Assembly: GCA_030770425.1 (NCBI GenBank)
Contig: JASJFT010000115.1
Location: 62,001-126,000, forward strand
Direction of reading: 5' to 3'
Source of the DNA: Darksidea phi
Taxonomy: Eukaryota > Ascomycota > Dothideomycetes > Pleosporales > Lentitheciaceae
DNA: 64,000 nt
Positions within the stretch are counted from its first letter, which is position 1; each line of letters starts with the position of its first letter. Positions 51,877 through 63,743 of the stretch are shown here, in pieces. Both the position numbers and the translations under genes were made by a program. Below the pieces are notes generated by a model that was not told the origin of the DNA, did not search any database, and worked only from the letters and a program-made list of their open reading frames with translations.

Positions 51877-54605
51877 ATGCACCGCACCTCCTCCACTTTC
51901 CAACCCTACGATCGCGCGACGGGGACTGAGCTCTCACGGAAACAACAAGCAGACTGTCAGGCCCACTACCTAGTAATCAAGGCTTATATTGACGGTGTCG
52001 AGAGCCGAGTCGCTTCGCCGGTACCATGGACTCGAAAAAAGCTACGCTACCCCACGGCCGACCTTCTTGACGCGATCGAGCGCCTAGCGGTCGATATAAG
52101 GCAGGGGAAACACACCGATTCGGGGGAAGAGGATGGTACAAGCAATGTAGAGCTCTGGGCAGAGGCCGACGGGCAGAGGATAGTGACATCGGCACCTGAT
52201 GGAGCTGCGGCGGAGAGGTATCGGCATGCTGTCAATCTACTACACGAGCTAGTCAGCAGACTGGCCGACGTCAAGGAGAGCCCAGCAAGCTATTTATCCT
52301 CAGGTCTGCAAGGAAGGTCGTTACTTTCCCCTAGCTCTTTCGCCCTTGATGGCTCGAGCCCTAGCTCTCATGCCAGCACCGCTGCAGCGTCCAGGGCGTC
52401 GGAGCTAACTGCTAGCTCGACGAAGTCTGCAAGCAGCAGGACGTCAAATGGCATAGTGGAACCAGGTCATGCATGGCGAGGGCTTTCTCATGAAAGCGAA
52501 GAGGCTAGCTTTGAGATCGACCCGTTTGATGATCATGACCATGACCAGCTGGCTTACAATATGAGAGAGAAAGCCACCTACGACTGGGTTCTCGAGTATC
52601 TCCGAGGTGGTTGGCAGTCCAACAGTCTTGTAACCCCAGCCGAGTCAACAATTTCTCCACTCTCTCCTTCGGGAGATGAGTCGTCGTCTGTTGTAGGCAT
52701 TCACCATTTGCAACGAATCGACTCCGACAATTTATCGACCAATAGCGAGGATGCGGTGCCTTTCAGGGGCAGCTCCACTGGGGCTCGACCGGCAAAACCG
52801 AGTCGTCCAATACCTACCATGGCATCGCGTCTAAGGGGCAAGGTTCGCCACGACTATTCATATGGAGCAGGCGTCAAAGCATCGGCTGCGTCGGGGATTG
52901 AGCAATTCAAGACGCCAAAGTCTATCATGAGTGGAGGTACACTGTTCTGCACGCCGGATGACTCAAGCGAGGACACTTATCCCTTGGCACAAACCAGGTA
53001 CGGCCTTTCACAGTATCCCTTTCAATCTAGCTTTCCTCAACGGTCTTCGCTCTACTCCGTGTCATGGACGCCATCTGATCATGTTTCTTTGATCCACTTA
53101 TGCCCCCAGTGTATCGTACACAGTGATCTAGCAACATTCATCCATCTCATTAATTCAGTTTCTTTTCTTCTATGTTCAGACTCTAGGACTTCGCTCAAGT
53201 TTTATAGCAACAGCACATCGGCATGGAACAAATATCTGCGCCAGAAAGGCCTCATACCAGATCCATTTGAAGAGATGGACTGGTCAGGCAGAGGTCAACA
53301 TGCGGAATTCGATCCTACCGAGGAAGCAGACATCCCTCTGAAACTCGAAAAAGCTCTCGGGTACAGCGTAAATGCCCTAGTGGAGAGTGTAAGATGCCGT
53401 CGCATTCGCCTCGCACGCAAAACGGTCAAAGTAAGTAGGCGTTTGAAGAAAGAAGAAGCCATGAAAGAAGTTGAGCACCTGCAACGACTCAAACACTCGC
53501 ATATCATCCGTGTAGTAGGAACATATACACTCCCTCGGGTATTGTCTATATTGTTATATCCTGTCGCTGATTACACCCTCGACGTCTTCCTCGAGTCGAT
53601 AGAGGACGACCTGCCCGCCGAAGAATGTGCAGCACGCTTGTACTCGGTGTCTACCTTCTTACGATGTCTCTCCAAAGCTGTTGCGTACATCCACGAGAAA
53701 GCCATGAAGCACATGGACATCAAACCTAAGAATCTCCTCATCCGCGATATGCACAATAGCATCATTTGCAACCAGGGAAAGTACAAGATCTACATTGCGG
53801 ATTTCGGCATTGCTCGTGCATATCAGTCGATCGACGACTGCAATACAGAGTCGCCTACAGCGTACACTAAAACATACGCAGCTCCAGAGGTTGTCGCACA
53901 GGAACGACGTGACCAAAGTGCAGACATCTTCTCTCTCGGCGCCGTTTATGGAGAGATGCTCGCTACCCTCGCTATGAGAATCAATCCTGAGGTCTCCAAC
54001 CTGGACCTTCTCCACGCTATTCGCGAAAGCGACCTGTCCGACCACTCTTACGCCGCTCACACTTCCACCATCCAAAGGTGGCTCCGTAGACTCTCACTCA
54101 CATCGTACGGCTTCGAATCAGACACCGACCACTCGCACATCACGGAACTTGTGGCGCGTATGCTTAGTAAAGACCCTACGGAACGCCCAACTGCGGCCAC
54201 TATCGTCAACAATATTCCCTTCCTTGCATTCTGTTGCGATGTAAATGGCGGATCGGAGCCATTTGAGGCAGCCGATAGGAAGTTAGAAGGGCAGTTGTAT
54301 GATCGTGCGATGGAAATTGCAGAAGCGGATGAGAGGTATTGGAGGTGCGAGGTTGAAGGGTGTGTTAAGGTGTATTCCAGTCCGGGGAGGTTAACATATC
54401 ATATGTCGGTGAGTAAGAAGTAGCATGGTAAATGCGTGACGGCACGTTTGTACTGACGGCAAGTCAGAATGGTCATGGAGAGGATCTTGAAGCTGTTCCC
54501 GAGGCAACCGAAAAACCCGAATACCACGCGTCGGATGAGATCGATACTGAGGGCGTAGATGGAGTTGCAGCGCAAGGTCAACGGCATGCTTGGTCGACCT
54601 TTTGA
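51877..54605 (+). CDS. Protein kinase with C-terminal C2H2 zinc finger
   Basis: Exons 51877-54408 and 54468-54605 over a 59-bp intron give 889 residues. Residues 1-440 are Ser-rich and mostly disordered. The kinase domain covers about 495-800: ATP-lysine candidate K518, an AEHLQ-like alphaC helix, HMDIKPKN with catalytic D614, DFG at 642, YAAPE and a DPTERP end. The glycine loop (LGYSVNALVESV) is degenerate and HRD is HMD. After the kinase lies C-x4-C-x12-H-x4-H with C824, C829, H842 and H847; the last histidine is supplied only by the spliced exon. A pyrimidine-rich, hydrophobic patch at about 53085-53180 may be an unrecognised intron. Such Ser/Thr kinase-zinc finger architectures are frequent in Dothideomycetes; the substrate is unknown. 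Confidence 0.85.
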
Positions 54606-55119
54606 ACTGCCTTGTCAATATGCACGTCACCAACAAGCCTTGTGTGCATCAAATTGCAGGTAGACGCGTCCGACAGAAAAGCCACTTTCTTATTGCCCCT
54701 TAAAGGGTAATCAGGATAAGCGATGCATATAACAAGTCATACGTCTAGCTGTTTAGTCGGGTGCGCCTACGCCGTGTAAGAAGTAGCACAGCGATTTTAC
54801 TCCTAGGCGTACACGCAAGCGGTTAAAGCTGCAGCACCCTTTCACCGGTGCAGGCTAATCATAAGTAGCGGCGAGCAGTAAAACGCCTCTGCGACGACTT
54901 TCGCCAGTTTTCGCCATTTTAGGTGAGCATGTTCAGCTGTGGCTGGGCTAGGCCCAAATTCGATAGCTACATGCATGCGACTCCTTGCTAGGCGCGCCTT
55001 TTCCGAAGAGCTGAAAATGCTGTCGCTTGATTTGACAAGGCTGGGTGTCGACTACCGTGAACTAGGTATTAGAGGGTGTCGAGTCCTTCTCCGAGCTCTT
55101 TTATCGTTTACCTCCAGCT
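54606..55119. other. Intergenic region
   Basis: About 510 bp; promoter of the membrane protein gene at its right end. No other feature is seen. Confidence 0.35.
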
Positions 55120-56970
55120 ATGGTATCGACAAAGGGGCCATCCTACGGGCGGATTGTCGTCTGCCTTGCCGCTCTACGTGCGGTCACCACTCTCGCTGCG
55201 CCATCGGAGCCAAAACAGAACATCACCGTCACGGTGCCAGAAGGTACTACGCAATATGGGAATTCGGAACTTATTTGCACGCCGGCCAAATGGAAGGACA
55301 TTGCCTTGTTTTTCTTGGTAAATTACGTTACACACGCTCTGACGACAGTGGTCCTCCCCGGAGAAGGCTGGGAATCCTACATGACGAACGCGTTGGCCGC
55401 TCTCTTGTTTCCCGGCTTCGGCGCCTACCGCGGCTTGCGCGCGATCTTTGTGGGCTGGGCTACGGTCCGGAAGCGCTTCAGGTCTGAACCGTGGGAGGAA
55501 GGAGAAAGTGCCAATATGCACAAACACAAGGCTAGGAGGGCGCGTGATTTACAGAAGGCGAGACGGGCGGGCGCACTGTGTATGATGGTAAGGAATGCCG
55601 ATTGGAAACCGCAAGACGGCGATGAGATAGCTAAGAATGTATTGCTGGTGGAGGGATCAAGAAGGACGGTGCTAGACGGCAACGGAAAGAAAGAAGCATT
55701 AGTTACCGAACGAGACCTTGGGACAGCGACTCAAGACGATGGGCAATCTCTCCTAGGAGCAGCCGCAGATATTGAAATGCGGTCCATCTCTGCAGATGCA
55801 GGGGCTTCAGGAATACGGTTACACATGTACCCCACTCCATGGACATACTGCCGGAAGTCTAGCCCAGATTCCGTCGGCTCACGCACAATCCGTTGCGCGC
55901 CAGCAGAGCCCGGACGCGGCTACTCCATTATCATGCTCCCCCCCTGCACGCCCGTTCGAAACCTTCTCGACGACCACGCTATTGACCGCATCAACTCCCA
56001 ATTCGACATAATGCGCAGTTTGGTCGCCCTCGTGCAGGCTCTACTCGCCATCCAGACACTCTACCAGACGCGCGGTGACCAGCTCGACCGTTACGGATAT
56101 GCGGCGTTCGGACTAACAGTTGCGCCTTATGCGGTCATGAGTCTTGTGAATCTCCTCGGTGCACTGAGTAGGCCGGAATACGATGCCGTGTATTTAGTTG
56201 GATCGCCCGTCATGGTCGAAGAGAGGAGAAGAAAAGGGTTGGATGGGTATTACGACGGCGTGGTGGGCGAAGTCTTCGAAGCGGATACGGACCGCAACGA
56301 CTCCTTCTCGGACAATCTGATCGAACATGGAACGCAGTTTATCAAGAGCCCTGTGAGATTCGTCACCATCGACAACGAGTTATATGCGTGCTTCCCGAGC
56401 TGGGGCATTGCTTCTTCTTCGTTGTACACCACGCCGGAAGATACACTGATCAAGGTGGACGTGTCTACTGCATCGGCCCCCTCGTCATCGGAGGGCAGAG
56501 CCCTTTTCATCCCAAACTCTTCACCCTTTTCCTACAACCTCGCAGACAAAAGTCCCCTCCGGGAAGCTCTCCCCTCGCCACCCGCCCTCGACACCTTCAA
56601 ATGGCCCAGCAAGATCCTGCCCCGCAGCACGCGCTACATTAAGCGGAGTCGGTACTTCGCCTTCGCCATCTCACTGACGCCCATCATCCTCATCCAAGCG
56701 CTCTCCGGCTTCAGAGCGGGGTCGAGTACGGTGATCCAGCGAGCCATTACCATGCTGTGGCTGGCGTGGGGCAGCGCGATCGGATTTCTAGTCGCCAAGT
56801 ACGAGAAGAGCGATACGATTGGGGAGAAGGCCGACGGCGTGACGGAGGTGTGGAGTGTACTGGTCAAGGCTTTTTTCTTTTTGCTGCTGGGGTCACCGGC
56901 GGTGGCTGGGTGGGTGGTTGTGGCGATGATGTTGAAGGATTATGGGAGGTGTGTCAAGTTGCCGGATTAG
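55120..56970 (+). CDS. Polytopic membrane protein, fungal hypothetical
   Basis: 616 residues in a single exon from ATG 55120. An N-terminal signal-like segment (RIVVCLAALRAVTTLAAP) is followed by hydrophobic segments at about 63-80 (ALFFLVNYVTHALTTVVL), 90-115, 300-318, 326-350, 516-534 and 545-560, plus a C-terminal one (FFFLLLGSPAVAGWVVVAM) near 585-605. Between them is a large soluble loop (115-290) rich in Arg/Lys and Asp, with KARRARDLQKARRAG. The pattern is that of uncharacterised fungal membrane proteins. No transporter or enzyme motif is recognised. Confidence 0.75.
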   Translation: MVSTKGPSYGRIVVCLAALRAVTTLAAPSEPKQNITVTVPEGTTQYGNSELICTPAKWKDIALFFLVNYVTHALTTVVLPGEGWESYMTNALAALLFPGFGAYRGLRAIFVGWATVRKRFRSEPWEEGESANMHKHKARRARDLQKARRAGALCMMVRNADWKPQDGDEIAKNVLLVEGSRRTVLDGNGKKEALVTERDLGTATQDDGQSLLGAAADIEMRSISADAGASGIRLHMYPTPWTYCRKSSPDSVGSRTIRCAPAEPGRGYSIIMLPPCTPVRNLLDDHAIDRINSQFDIMRSLVALVQALLAIQTLYQTRGDQLDRYGYAAFGLTVAPYAVMSLVNLLGALSRPEYDAVYLVGSPVMVEERRRKGLDGYYDGVVGEVFEADTDRNDSFSDNLIEHGTQFIKSPVRFVTIDNELYACFPSWGIASSSLYTTPEDTLIKVDVSTASAPSSSEGRALFIPNSSPFSYNLADKSPLREALPSPPALDTFKWPSKILPRSTRYIKRSRYFAFAISLTPIILIQALSGFRAGSSTVIQRAITMLWLAWGSAIGFLVAKYEKSDTIGEKADGVTEVWSVLVKAFFFLLLGSPAVAGWVVVAMMLKDYGRCVKLPD

Positions 56971-58183
56971 TAGCTTCTGCGTTGCTGGTTGTCGTATAGA
57001 CTTTTACACTGGACGAACTTCAGATTTGTTCCTTTATTATGCACTGAAGGTTTTTCTGGATGGATGGCGATGGCAGTTCCAAGGTCCGAAATTATTCCCG
57101 CCACATCGGCCAACTATAAAATCTCCGGTCTACGAAACCCCCTCTTCCCTTTATACGAACCACTCGCCATCAAGATACGCCTAAAGTCCCTACTCGGCCC
57201 CTTACTCGGCAGACAATGCCACCTTCCTCCACACTCGCCCTCAAATCTCTCGAGCGAGCACTTAAAATCCTTTCCCCACTCCCACGAGCTAAACCATTTC
57301 CCAGCACTCCTTCGAAACTCCACAATATGCCCCTCCCCCAAATCCGCCAACCCCCCTAATCAATCCCAAAATACAGAAACCCTCATTATAAACGGACAAA
57401 CCGAACACAACTCCTCTGCGCCGCAAGCCAATCCAACCAAAGCAGAAAAAAACAAACTATTTCCAAACAGCCAACGTACCTATCCTCAATCGCCAAGTTA
57501 AAAGCTACGCCGTACGAAAGAATCTCAGATACAAGTAGAAGCTCGATATAGCCGTGAGTACTCAATACATAGGTCAAATTGTAGATGAGAAAGTAGGTCT
57601 AGCTTATGCTCATTCCTTGGAACCAGCACGCATATAGAGGACGGCTCGTCGGCTTTGTATAGTGGTTGTGACGGGTATACTACTGTGTTTCGTTTCGTGC
57701 GGACCTTACAGGAGAGGCTCCTGTTATGAGAATTCAAACAAATAGTGGGTGTGGCTCGGTAAATACAGTATCTAGCATAGTTTTTGTGGTTGTGTTGAGC
57801 GTTGTATGGAATTTAGCTCTAGTGAGTGAGTAATGTCGCCTAGGAACTCTTTTGAAGCTTGAATTACTTTTTAGGGTGTTTCTGCGTTGGTTTCAGATAA
57901 TGGCGTATGGGTGATAGTTGCGAACTTGGGAGTAGAGGAACTTTCGGATGGTGTGTGCGGTCAAACTAAGGCGAGAATTAAAGGTTTCGATGATTCATCA
58001 TACGTTTTTGCTGCATTCCTGGTTCTTTGGTTTTCGCCAAGGACCTCCTACAAGCTACATACTACATGTGGCGCCTGATGATTGTATTCTTTTTAAAAAT
58101 CGAAAATTACATTACATATGCTGCTGCATACGACTTCAGCTATTTGATGACATAAACAGGCCAACCATTTCTCTCACACCTCT
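56971..58183. other. Intergenic, about 1.2 kb, containing a dispersed repeat
   Basis: 57050-57500 is open in a plus and a minus frame, but neither is convincing. The repeat at 57665-57760 is listed separately. The remainder is AT-rich without a gene. Confidence 0.4.
57665..57760 (-). repeat. Dispersed short repeat, copy 3 (partial)
   Basis: The block tactgtgtttcg...cggaccttacag...ggctcc matches copy 2 at 29080-29125 in the same orientation and copy 1 in reverse. Only about half of the element is present. Confidence 0.65.
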
Positions 58184-59048
58184 CTACTGATGCTCGCGAG
58201 CGCCATCCACCGAAATATCGACTTTCTCGTTGTAGAAACAGAGGTGTCCGGCAACGGGCGCGCTCTCGGAAGTCGGATAGCGATAGTACCACACCAGGTC
58301 TTTGTACTCTTTTCCATTCACGATGACGTCGTAATAGTTTGCTTTACCCTTATACGGACAGTATGTCTCTGTGCTGCTCTCCTTCAGATACTCCCACTTG
58401 ACGCTCGTCGGCGGCAGGTAGTACCGTGACCGCAGCATAGTTTCAAAGAGAAACAGAGCGTTTGAACTTTCGGCCAAGACCACGCCGTCAAGCTCAACTT
58501 TGATGGTGCGCGTCGAGTTCAAGATGTCGATGCGTTTGTAGGGATCTTTAGGGTGGCCGATGATAGGGACGTCTTCTTCAAACCATTGATCCATTTCTTT
58601 GAAGTCGATCTTGACGAGATCTTTCAGTGGTCCGGAGTTAAAGACCAGAAGTCGGCTTGTGCTTCTTTCTCCTACCGAGAGCTTGCCGAAATGTACTGCT
58701 TCTTTGGTCCCTTCCACGGGGCATATTCTGGTGAAGGTAGCATCTGGGGTGAAGCTCGAAACGGGAATATATAATCTTCGATTTCGTTAGATGTACGAGA
58801 GACGATACTGACTTAATCAAAAGGGCAGCTTCTTACTGAGGGTAATACGGATGCTCCCAGACATAGTACGCATTGGTGGTGTCAAATGCGTATTTTGCAT
58901 TTAACAATCCCCTTATTCGTCGCGGTGTCGATTCATGCTTGTGCGGCCCTTCGGATGCGAGCTTTTGGGCCAAAATCTCAAGACTATATCGAATCAGCTT
59001 CTCCATGCATAAGCGTAAGGATGTCACTCACTCGCTTGCGTGGGTCAT
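58184..59048 (-). CDS. DUF427 domain protein
   Basis: Exons 59032-59048, 58837-58983 and 58184-58775 over introns of 48 and 61 bp give 251 residues starting MTHASDLEILAQKL. The C-terminal half matches DUF427: RTIKVELDGVVLAES, RYYLPPTSVKWEYL, TYCPYKGKANYYDV and DLVWYYRYPTSES, followed by LCFYNEKVDISVDG. The N-terminal half repeats the same fold in a weaker form (LNAKYAFDTTNAYYVWEHPYYP, shortened: AYYVWEHPYYP). Double DUF427 proteins of about 250 residues are common in ascomycetes; the biochemical role is unknown. No targeting signal is seen. Confidence 0.88.
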
Positions 59049-59820
59049 GCTGTGATAAGTCACAACTGTCAGTCAAAGTGGTAGATGATCTCAAATTAGA
59101 GACACTTGAACGGTGTAGTCAGGAGGATTTTTTGAAGTACGATGTGAACTATATATGCATGTATTGTCTGATGAGTGAACACGATGACGATGGAGGCGGG
59201 GAAGATTAGCAAGCGGCAAGCATTTGTCATGTGAGACTAACTAGAAAGGGTATGGCGCTGCTTCTACCAGCAACGGCATTCAATGTTAAGGTGGTTTAAT
59301 GTTACATGGGCCACCGAACTAAATAACCATGATTCAGTTGAAAGCGCAATAGATGTTGAGGTGGCAGAGTTGAGTCATCGTGAAAGGGAGATGTGCGGTT
59401 ACAGGAAGCCATTGATACAGTTGTAGATTGGAAGAGAGAAATGATATTAGAAGGTATCCTAACGACTCCTACCAATACTGTCCAGAGCCAATTTTCAAGC
59501 TGCTCATTCCATGGAACAGCCTTGAGCACCCGGTGCCCGCCATCGTGACGCTAGTGACATTGCCAAGCAGCTTTGCCGGACATAATCAAGATGTCGGCAG
59601 GTCGTCGAAGAAGATGAAGAAGATATCGCGACCATAGAGAGAGAGAGAGAGGCTGATGAACAGAGAAAGATAGAAGATAGAGTAGGATTATAGAAAGGAG
59701 GGGTCCACCGTGAAGTCATGTCGTCGTGTAGGTGAATGATCCCGCCATGACAGATGTTGACACAATACTATTCTTGGCTGAGCCCGGAGAGTTCTGCAAA
59801 CGGAGAAGACGACAGAGAGT
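59049..59820. other. Intergenic with (GA)n microsatellite
   Basis: About 770 bp. A gagagagagagag tract lies at 59637-59651. No gene or RNA is seen. Confidence 0.4.
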
Positions 59821-60543
59821 CTATGAGCCGTACCGGTGCTTGGCTTCCTCCTTGCTGGGGTCGGGGCAGACCGGAGGCCACACATTTGCCTGGAACTCTC
59901 CCGGCGCGATGTTGTTGCCGGCAGTTTCGTAGACTATGCACTATCAGCGTACGATCTCTATGTTGTAGCCGTACGAAATCTCACAGCAGTAGATGCGGCC
60001 TGGGAACTTGTTGGTGAAGTCATCGCACTTGCTGAGTGCGCATCCAAGACGAGAGCTGTCACGCCACACCATCTGCGTAAAGTGACCGAAGACATCTTTG
60101 TACTCCGGGCTGCCGTAAGGATACTTCGTCTCTTCTTCGTGCCAACCGTGAATAGCATCGCGCGCGAAAGTGAGCCAAATGGCGCGTTTTTCAGGAGAGG
60201 GGCCCACACCCGAGAGGTTGCTGCCACCACGATCCTGTGCACGCGAGTAAGTAGATATCACTATGTTCTGCGCAGGATGAGCACTGACATGTTGCACCTT
60301 CTGGGTACAAGCATTGACAGAGTCAAAGGCGGCCTTGGCCAGGTTGGCGTCCCACACTAGGTCCTGAGCGCAGTGGATGCGACGCCAGAACCAGTGAGCA
60401 TTCAAGACAGTACTAATGAACTCCTCGTCGTCGATGTGCGGGACCTCTGGGTCTTCGCGCGAGCCGCGCGCCTGGATTTCGTTGGTTGGGGCAGCGACGG
60501 CGATGTTGGCGACGGCCAGAGCAAGGAGGGTACTGAGCTTCAT
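59821..60543 (-). CDS. Secreted CAP/PR-1-like protein
   Basis: Exons 59985-60543 and 59821-59933 over a 51-bp intron (GTGAGA donor, gcatag acceptor) give 223 residues. Signal peptide 1-18 (LLALAVANIAVAA) is followed by a CAP domain: NAHWFWRRIHCAQDLVWDANLAKAA (shortened: LVWDANLAKAA), AQNIVIST, the GHFTQMVWRDSSRLGCAL signature with the active-site-like His and Glu-flanked pocket, and YCFYETAGNNIAPGEF, which only appears after splicing. CAP proteins of fungi (Pry/PR-1 type) bind sterols or fatty acids and are often secreted during host interaction; a role here is unproven. The C-terminus has a further cysteine and a short basic tail. Confidence 0.9.
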
Positions 60544-62041
60544 GTTGGCTGAGATGGTGAGCGGTGGGCAGCCACCGGTGGGGGTAGGATGCGAAGACGA
60601 AGTGGAGCGGAGGGCCTAGGTGAGAGACTGTGTGAGAGCAGTTGAACAAGATGTCGTGCACCAAAAAGGTAATAAAGTTCAAAGGAATGACAATTTGCAC
60701 CAAAGAGAGAGAAAATAGGTAGAGCAACAAACAACAAGCAAAGTGAAGGCTGTGGGCGGAGGCGGCGGTATAAGTACAGGTGGTGCCCAAACGAAAGGGC
60801 ATCGCACGGAGCAACCGGAAATGGCGTGGTGTTGGGGAGGACGTGCCTGCCCGCTTCATCCCGGGGCCCCGCCTTTGACCTGTATCGTGGCAGCTGATAT
60901 GTCAATCGCGGGCGGTGGGGAGGAAAGGAGGCTAGAGCAGCAGAAAAATACAAACGACGCTTCGGCGTGCCACAAGGATTCTGAGTAGGATGGACGGGCC
61001 TGTGGTCTACTAATTGGCTATCCAGAGTGTACAGTAGTTTCGTTGTGGTAACTTCTAGACATCCACACCATAGCAGGGAAACACTTGATCTTCATCCCAC
61101 CCCCTCTCCGTCCCCCACCATCCCCAAAGCTTCGTACAGAAGTAGTGTGTGGCCTGGAACCTTGACGGGAGCGTTGGGTGTGAGGGGTAGATGGGAAAGT
61201 ACAGGAAGGTATACATAGGTATACACACGGATAGATGTAAAAGCACCCACGGGTAACAACATCAGCCACCATGCAGTATGCGATCAAGTGAAAAATGCCT
61301 CGCTGAAAATGGGAAACGGATGATGAGAAGAGCAAAAAAGTGGAAAGGTGTCCGATGCAGAGATCCAAAAATGTGACAGCCGCAAGATGTTGACATTCAA
61401 AGTAACACTTGCACAACATAGCTCTTCAGCCGAGGCCCAGTGCCCACACGCGCATCAGGCAGGACACCTCGGCTATGTTCGTAGCCATTGTGTGTTCCTT
61501 AAGTCCACCTATATTGAATCTCCTGCTCCTAGAAACCTCAACCGCTGATGCATGATCCCGCATTTCAATATTCCTCGCAGCCTCTTATTTTCTGCTAAAG
61601 TAGTGCCCCCTCTGCAACGTGCCGGTGTCACCCGTCTGGTCACCCGTTGCACGACCGTGCTCCGTTGGTGTCGAATGATTTTGTCGAGGTTTCCTTTATC
61701 CCAGCTGCGAGTACCCGCGCTTTCGGGGTTGATCGGGGAGACTAGGGCAAGCCCACAGCATGTGCGACGGCGATAATGGCGCGTGCTGTACGCTATATGT
61801 CCAAAACGTTGCGTGCACTGGGGACAAGCAAGCATGTGGGTGCGTCAGTGGTTGATGAGATGCAGAGTCGTACTGGTATACGGAACAAGTGTACATTCTG
61901 GAAAGCGCATCCGCATGCCGGGAACCATTTGCCTTAAACATCGGGTAGCGACATAGGTGGCGTTTGTGCAAGCATTTTGTACCTCTGGATAAAGTCTTCG
62001 CTTGTATCTTGAGGCATGCGACTATACTGGGGAGGAGAATC
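60544..62041. other. Intergenic, about 1.5 kb
   Basis: Upstream of the CAP gene and downstream of the CDK8-like gene. The first 350 bp are rich in C/T on the minus strand, as for a long 5' UTR. Frames of 60-130 codons are not convincing. No repeat is found. Confidence 0.4.
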
Positions 62042-62780
62042 CTATCCTTCCTTGACTCGTTTTGCAGGCCGACCGAGGAGCGAGTCATCCGGGAGCCCGC
62101 TACGCTTTGTGCCAGGCAAGCTTGACGTGCGTATGTCGTTGTCCTCCTGGCTAACTCTTCGGACCGGGTATTTGACCTTAGAGTCCTCGAAGCAGTTGTC
62201 CGAAGGCTTTCCGTGCACAGTGAAGTACGGATGCTGCAGTGCGTTCTCGGCGGTTAACCGCTTTTGTGGGTCGTATTCGAGAAGCTGCTGGAGCAATGAG
62301 AATCCCTCCGCTCCTGGAGTGTCTGGTCCGGAGCCATGCGGGTACTGGTTGTTCTTCAAGCATGCCTGGTACCAGTTTTCCAACCCTTGGGGTCGATGAA
62401 ACCGCGCATTACCGGCTGCAAGCGACGACAACTGAGGGTACTCGGGCATCGCGGTCAGGAGTGGCCAGCGGTCCTTGCTTGGCATGCCCATGATCTCAAC
62501 AATTTTCTGCATCTGGTTCCGCTGAAAGGGTACCGTTTTCTTGCTGTCCATCTTCGCCTCTTCTCCTTTAAAAATTGGTCGTAGTGACAGTAGCTCGGCA
62601 AAGATGCACCCCACAGCCCACAGGTCGACCGCGGGCGTGTAGTGACGGCTGCCGAGCAGCAGCTCCGGCGCCCGATACCAAATTGTAACGACGACTTTAT
62701 CACCGGAAAACAAAGATTGGAGTGGCTTGTAGAACAGCCGAGCGAGACCAAGATCGCCGATTTTGACCTTGCCGGAGCTC

Positions 62781-62812
<32 letters not shown>

Positions 62813-63743
62813 ATGCATGACCCAGTTCTGGTGGAGGTAGACGAGGCCCTGCAGGAGCTGATACAGGATCGATTTGATCGTCCGGGCTGGTATGGCCTGT
62901 CGCTGCGGCTGATTGTGGTGGTGGATGATCTGGAGCAGGTCGTGTTCGGCATACTCGAATACGATGAAGATGCACTTTTCCTCTAGGATTATCTCCACCG
63001 TGTGCACGACGTTTGGGTGTGCAAGCTCGGTGCAAAGAGCCATCTCTCGTATGGCGGACTGCGAGATGCCCGAATACTGGAGCTCGCCCTCCTTGTCCGG
63101 CTTGAACCTGTGGGGTCAGCACGTGCGGGGCGGAGACGGAACACGCATGGGCTTACTTCTTGATGGCAAACTCTCCTACACGGCCATTCTTGCCTTCTGC
63201 CTTGTAGACGCGGCCATAGGTTCCGCTGGAGATGAAGCCTACGATCTTGTAGCGCTCGTTGACTCGCTTCTTGGTGCTGTAGCCGGTGAACATGGCCTTT
63301 GTGGAGTCGGCGGGGTCTATCGAGCTGCAGATTCAGTATTATGTATCGGCGACAAAGGAAATAATAGACGATGGTTTGAGAGAGGGCCAAGACAGGAGCG
63401 ATGATATGGAATGCCGACGCCCAGGAGCGACAGATGCAACGTTGAGAGATGGCGGAGAGGTATGTAGAGACGATCAGGCGGAAGCGAAGAAGCCAGTCAT
63501 GATCATCAGACACGCAGGAAGCCGCAAGTGCACAAAAACGAAGCTCGACAGGGCGCTGGGCGACGGGGGCAGCAAAGGAAATAATGCAGATGGTGGAGCC
63601 GAGAGCAAATGACGACAAGGAGAGTGCAGGAGAGACGGACCGTTGAAGGCCGCCACGACACTATTGCGAAGTGCGGCTCGGCCGGACGCAGGTGCTGAGG
63701 GTGGGCCACCCGCAGACGGGGGATTCGTTGAGGCGTGATTCAT
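62042..63743 (-). CDS. SSN3: Cyclin-dependent kinase 8 (Mediator kinase, SSN3/SRB10)
   Basis: Exons 63157-63316 and 62042-63107 over a 49-bp intron carry the kinase; a first exon at 63641-63743 (MNHASTNPPSAGG) joined over a 324-bp intron is likely, giving 442 residues. Without it translation could start at MFTGYSTKKRVNERY. Visible: glycine loop ISSGTYGRV, AIKK lysine, the cyclin C-contacting helix SQSAIREMALCTEL, VMHRDLKPANIM, DLG in place of DFG as in the CDK8 family (KIGDLGLARL), WYRAPELLLG and a C-terminal NALQHPYF. A phosphorylatable T-loop threonine is absent, as in CDK8. It acts with cyclin C in the Mediator kinase module to regulate transcription. The N-terminal exon uses a weak donor (GTCCGT). 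Confidence 0.92.

Noticed and set aside
52998..53179. Possible intron in the kinase gene (GTACGG ... TTCAG)
   Set aside because: Removing it shifts the reading frame into a stop, so the uninterrupted frame was kept although the segment looks intron-like.
56989..57501. 170-codon plus frame after the membrane protein gene
   Set aside because: Non-ATG start, Pro/Ser/Asn-rich and without conserved wording; an antisense frame of 78 codons is equally plausible, so neither was called.
60653..61420. ORFs between the CAP gene and the CDK8-like gene
   Set aside because: Low-complexity Ser/His/Pro sequence matching UTR-like composition; no homology-like block.
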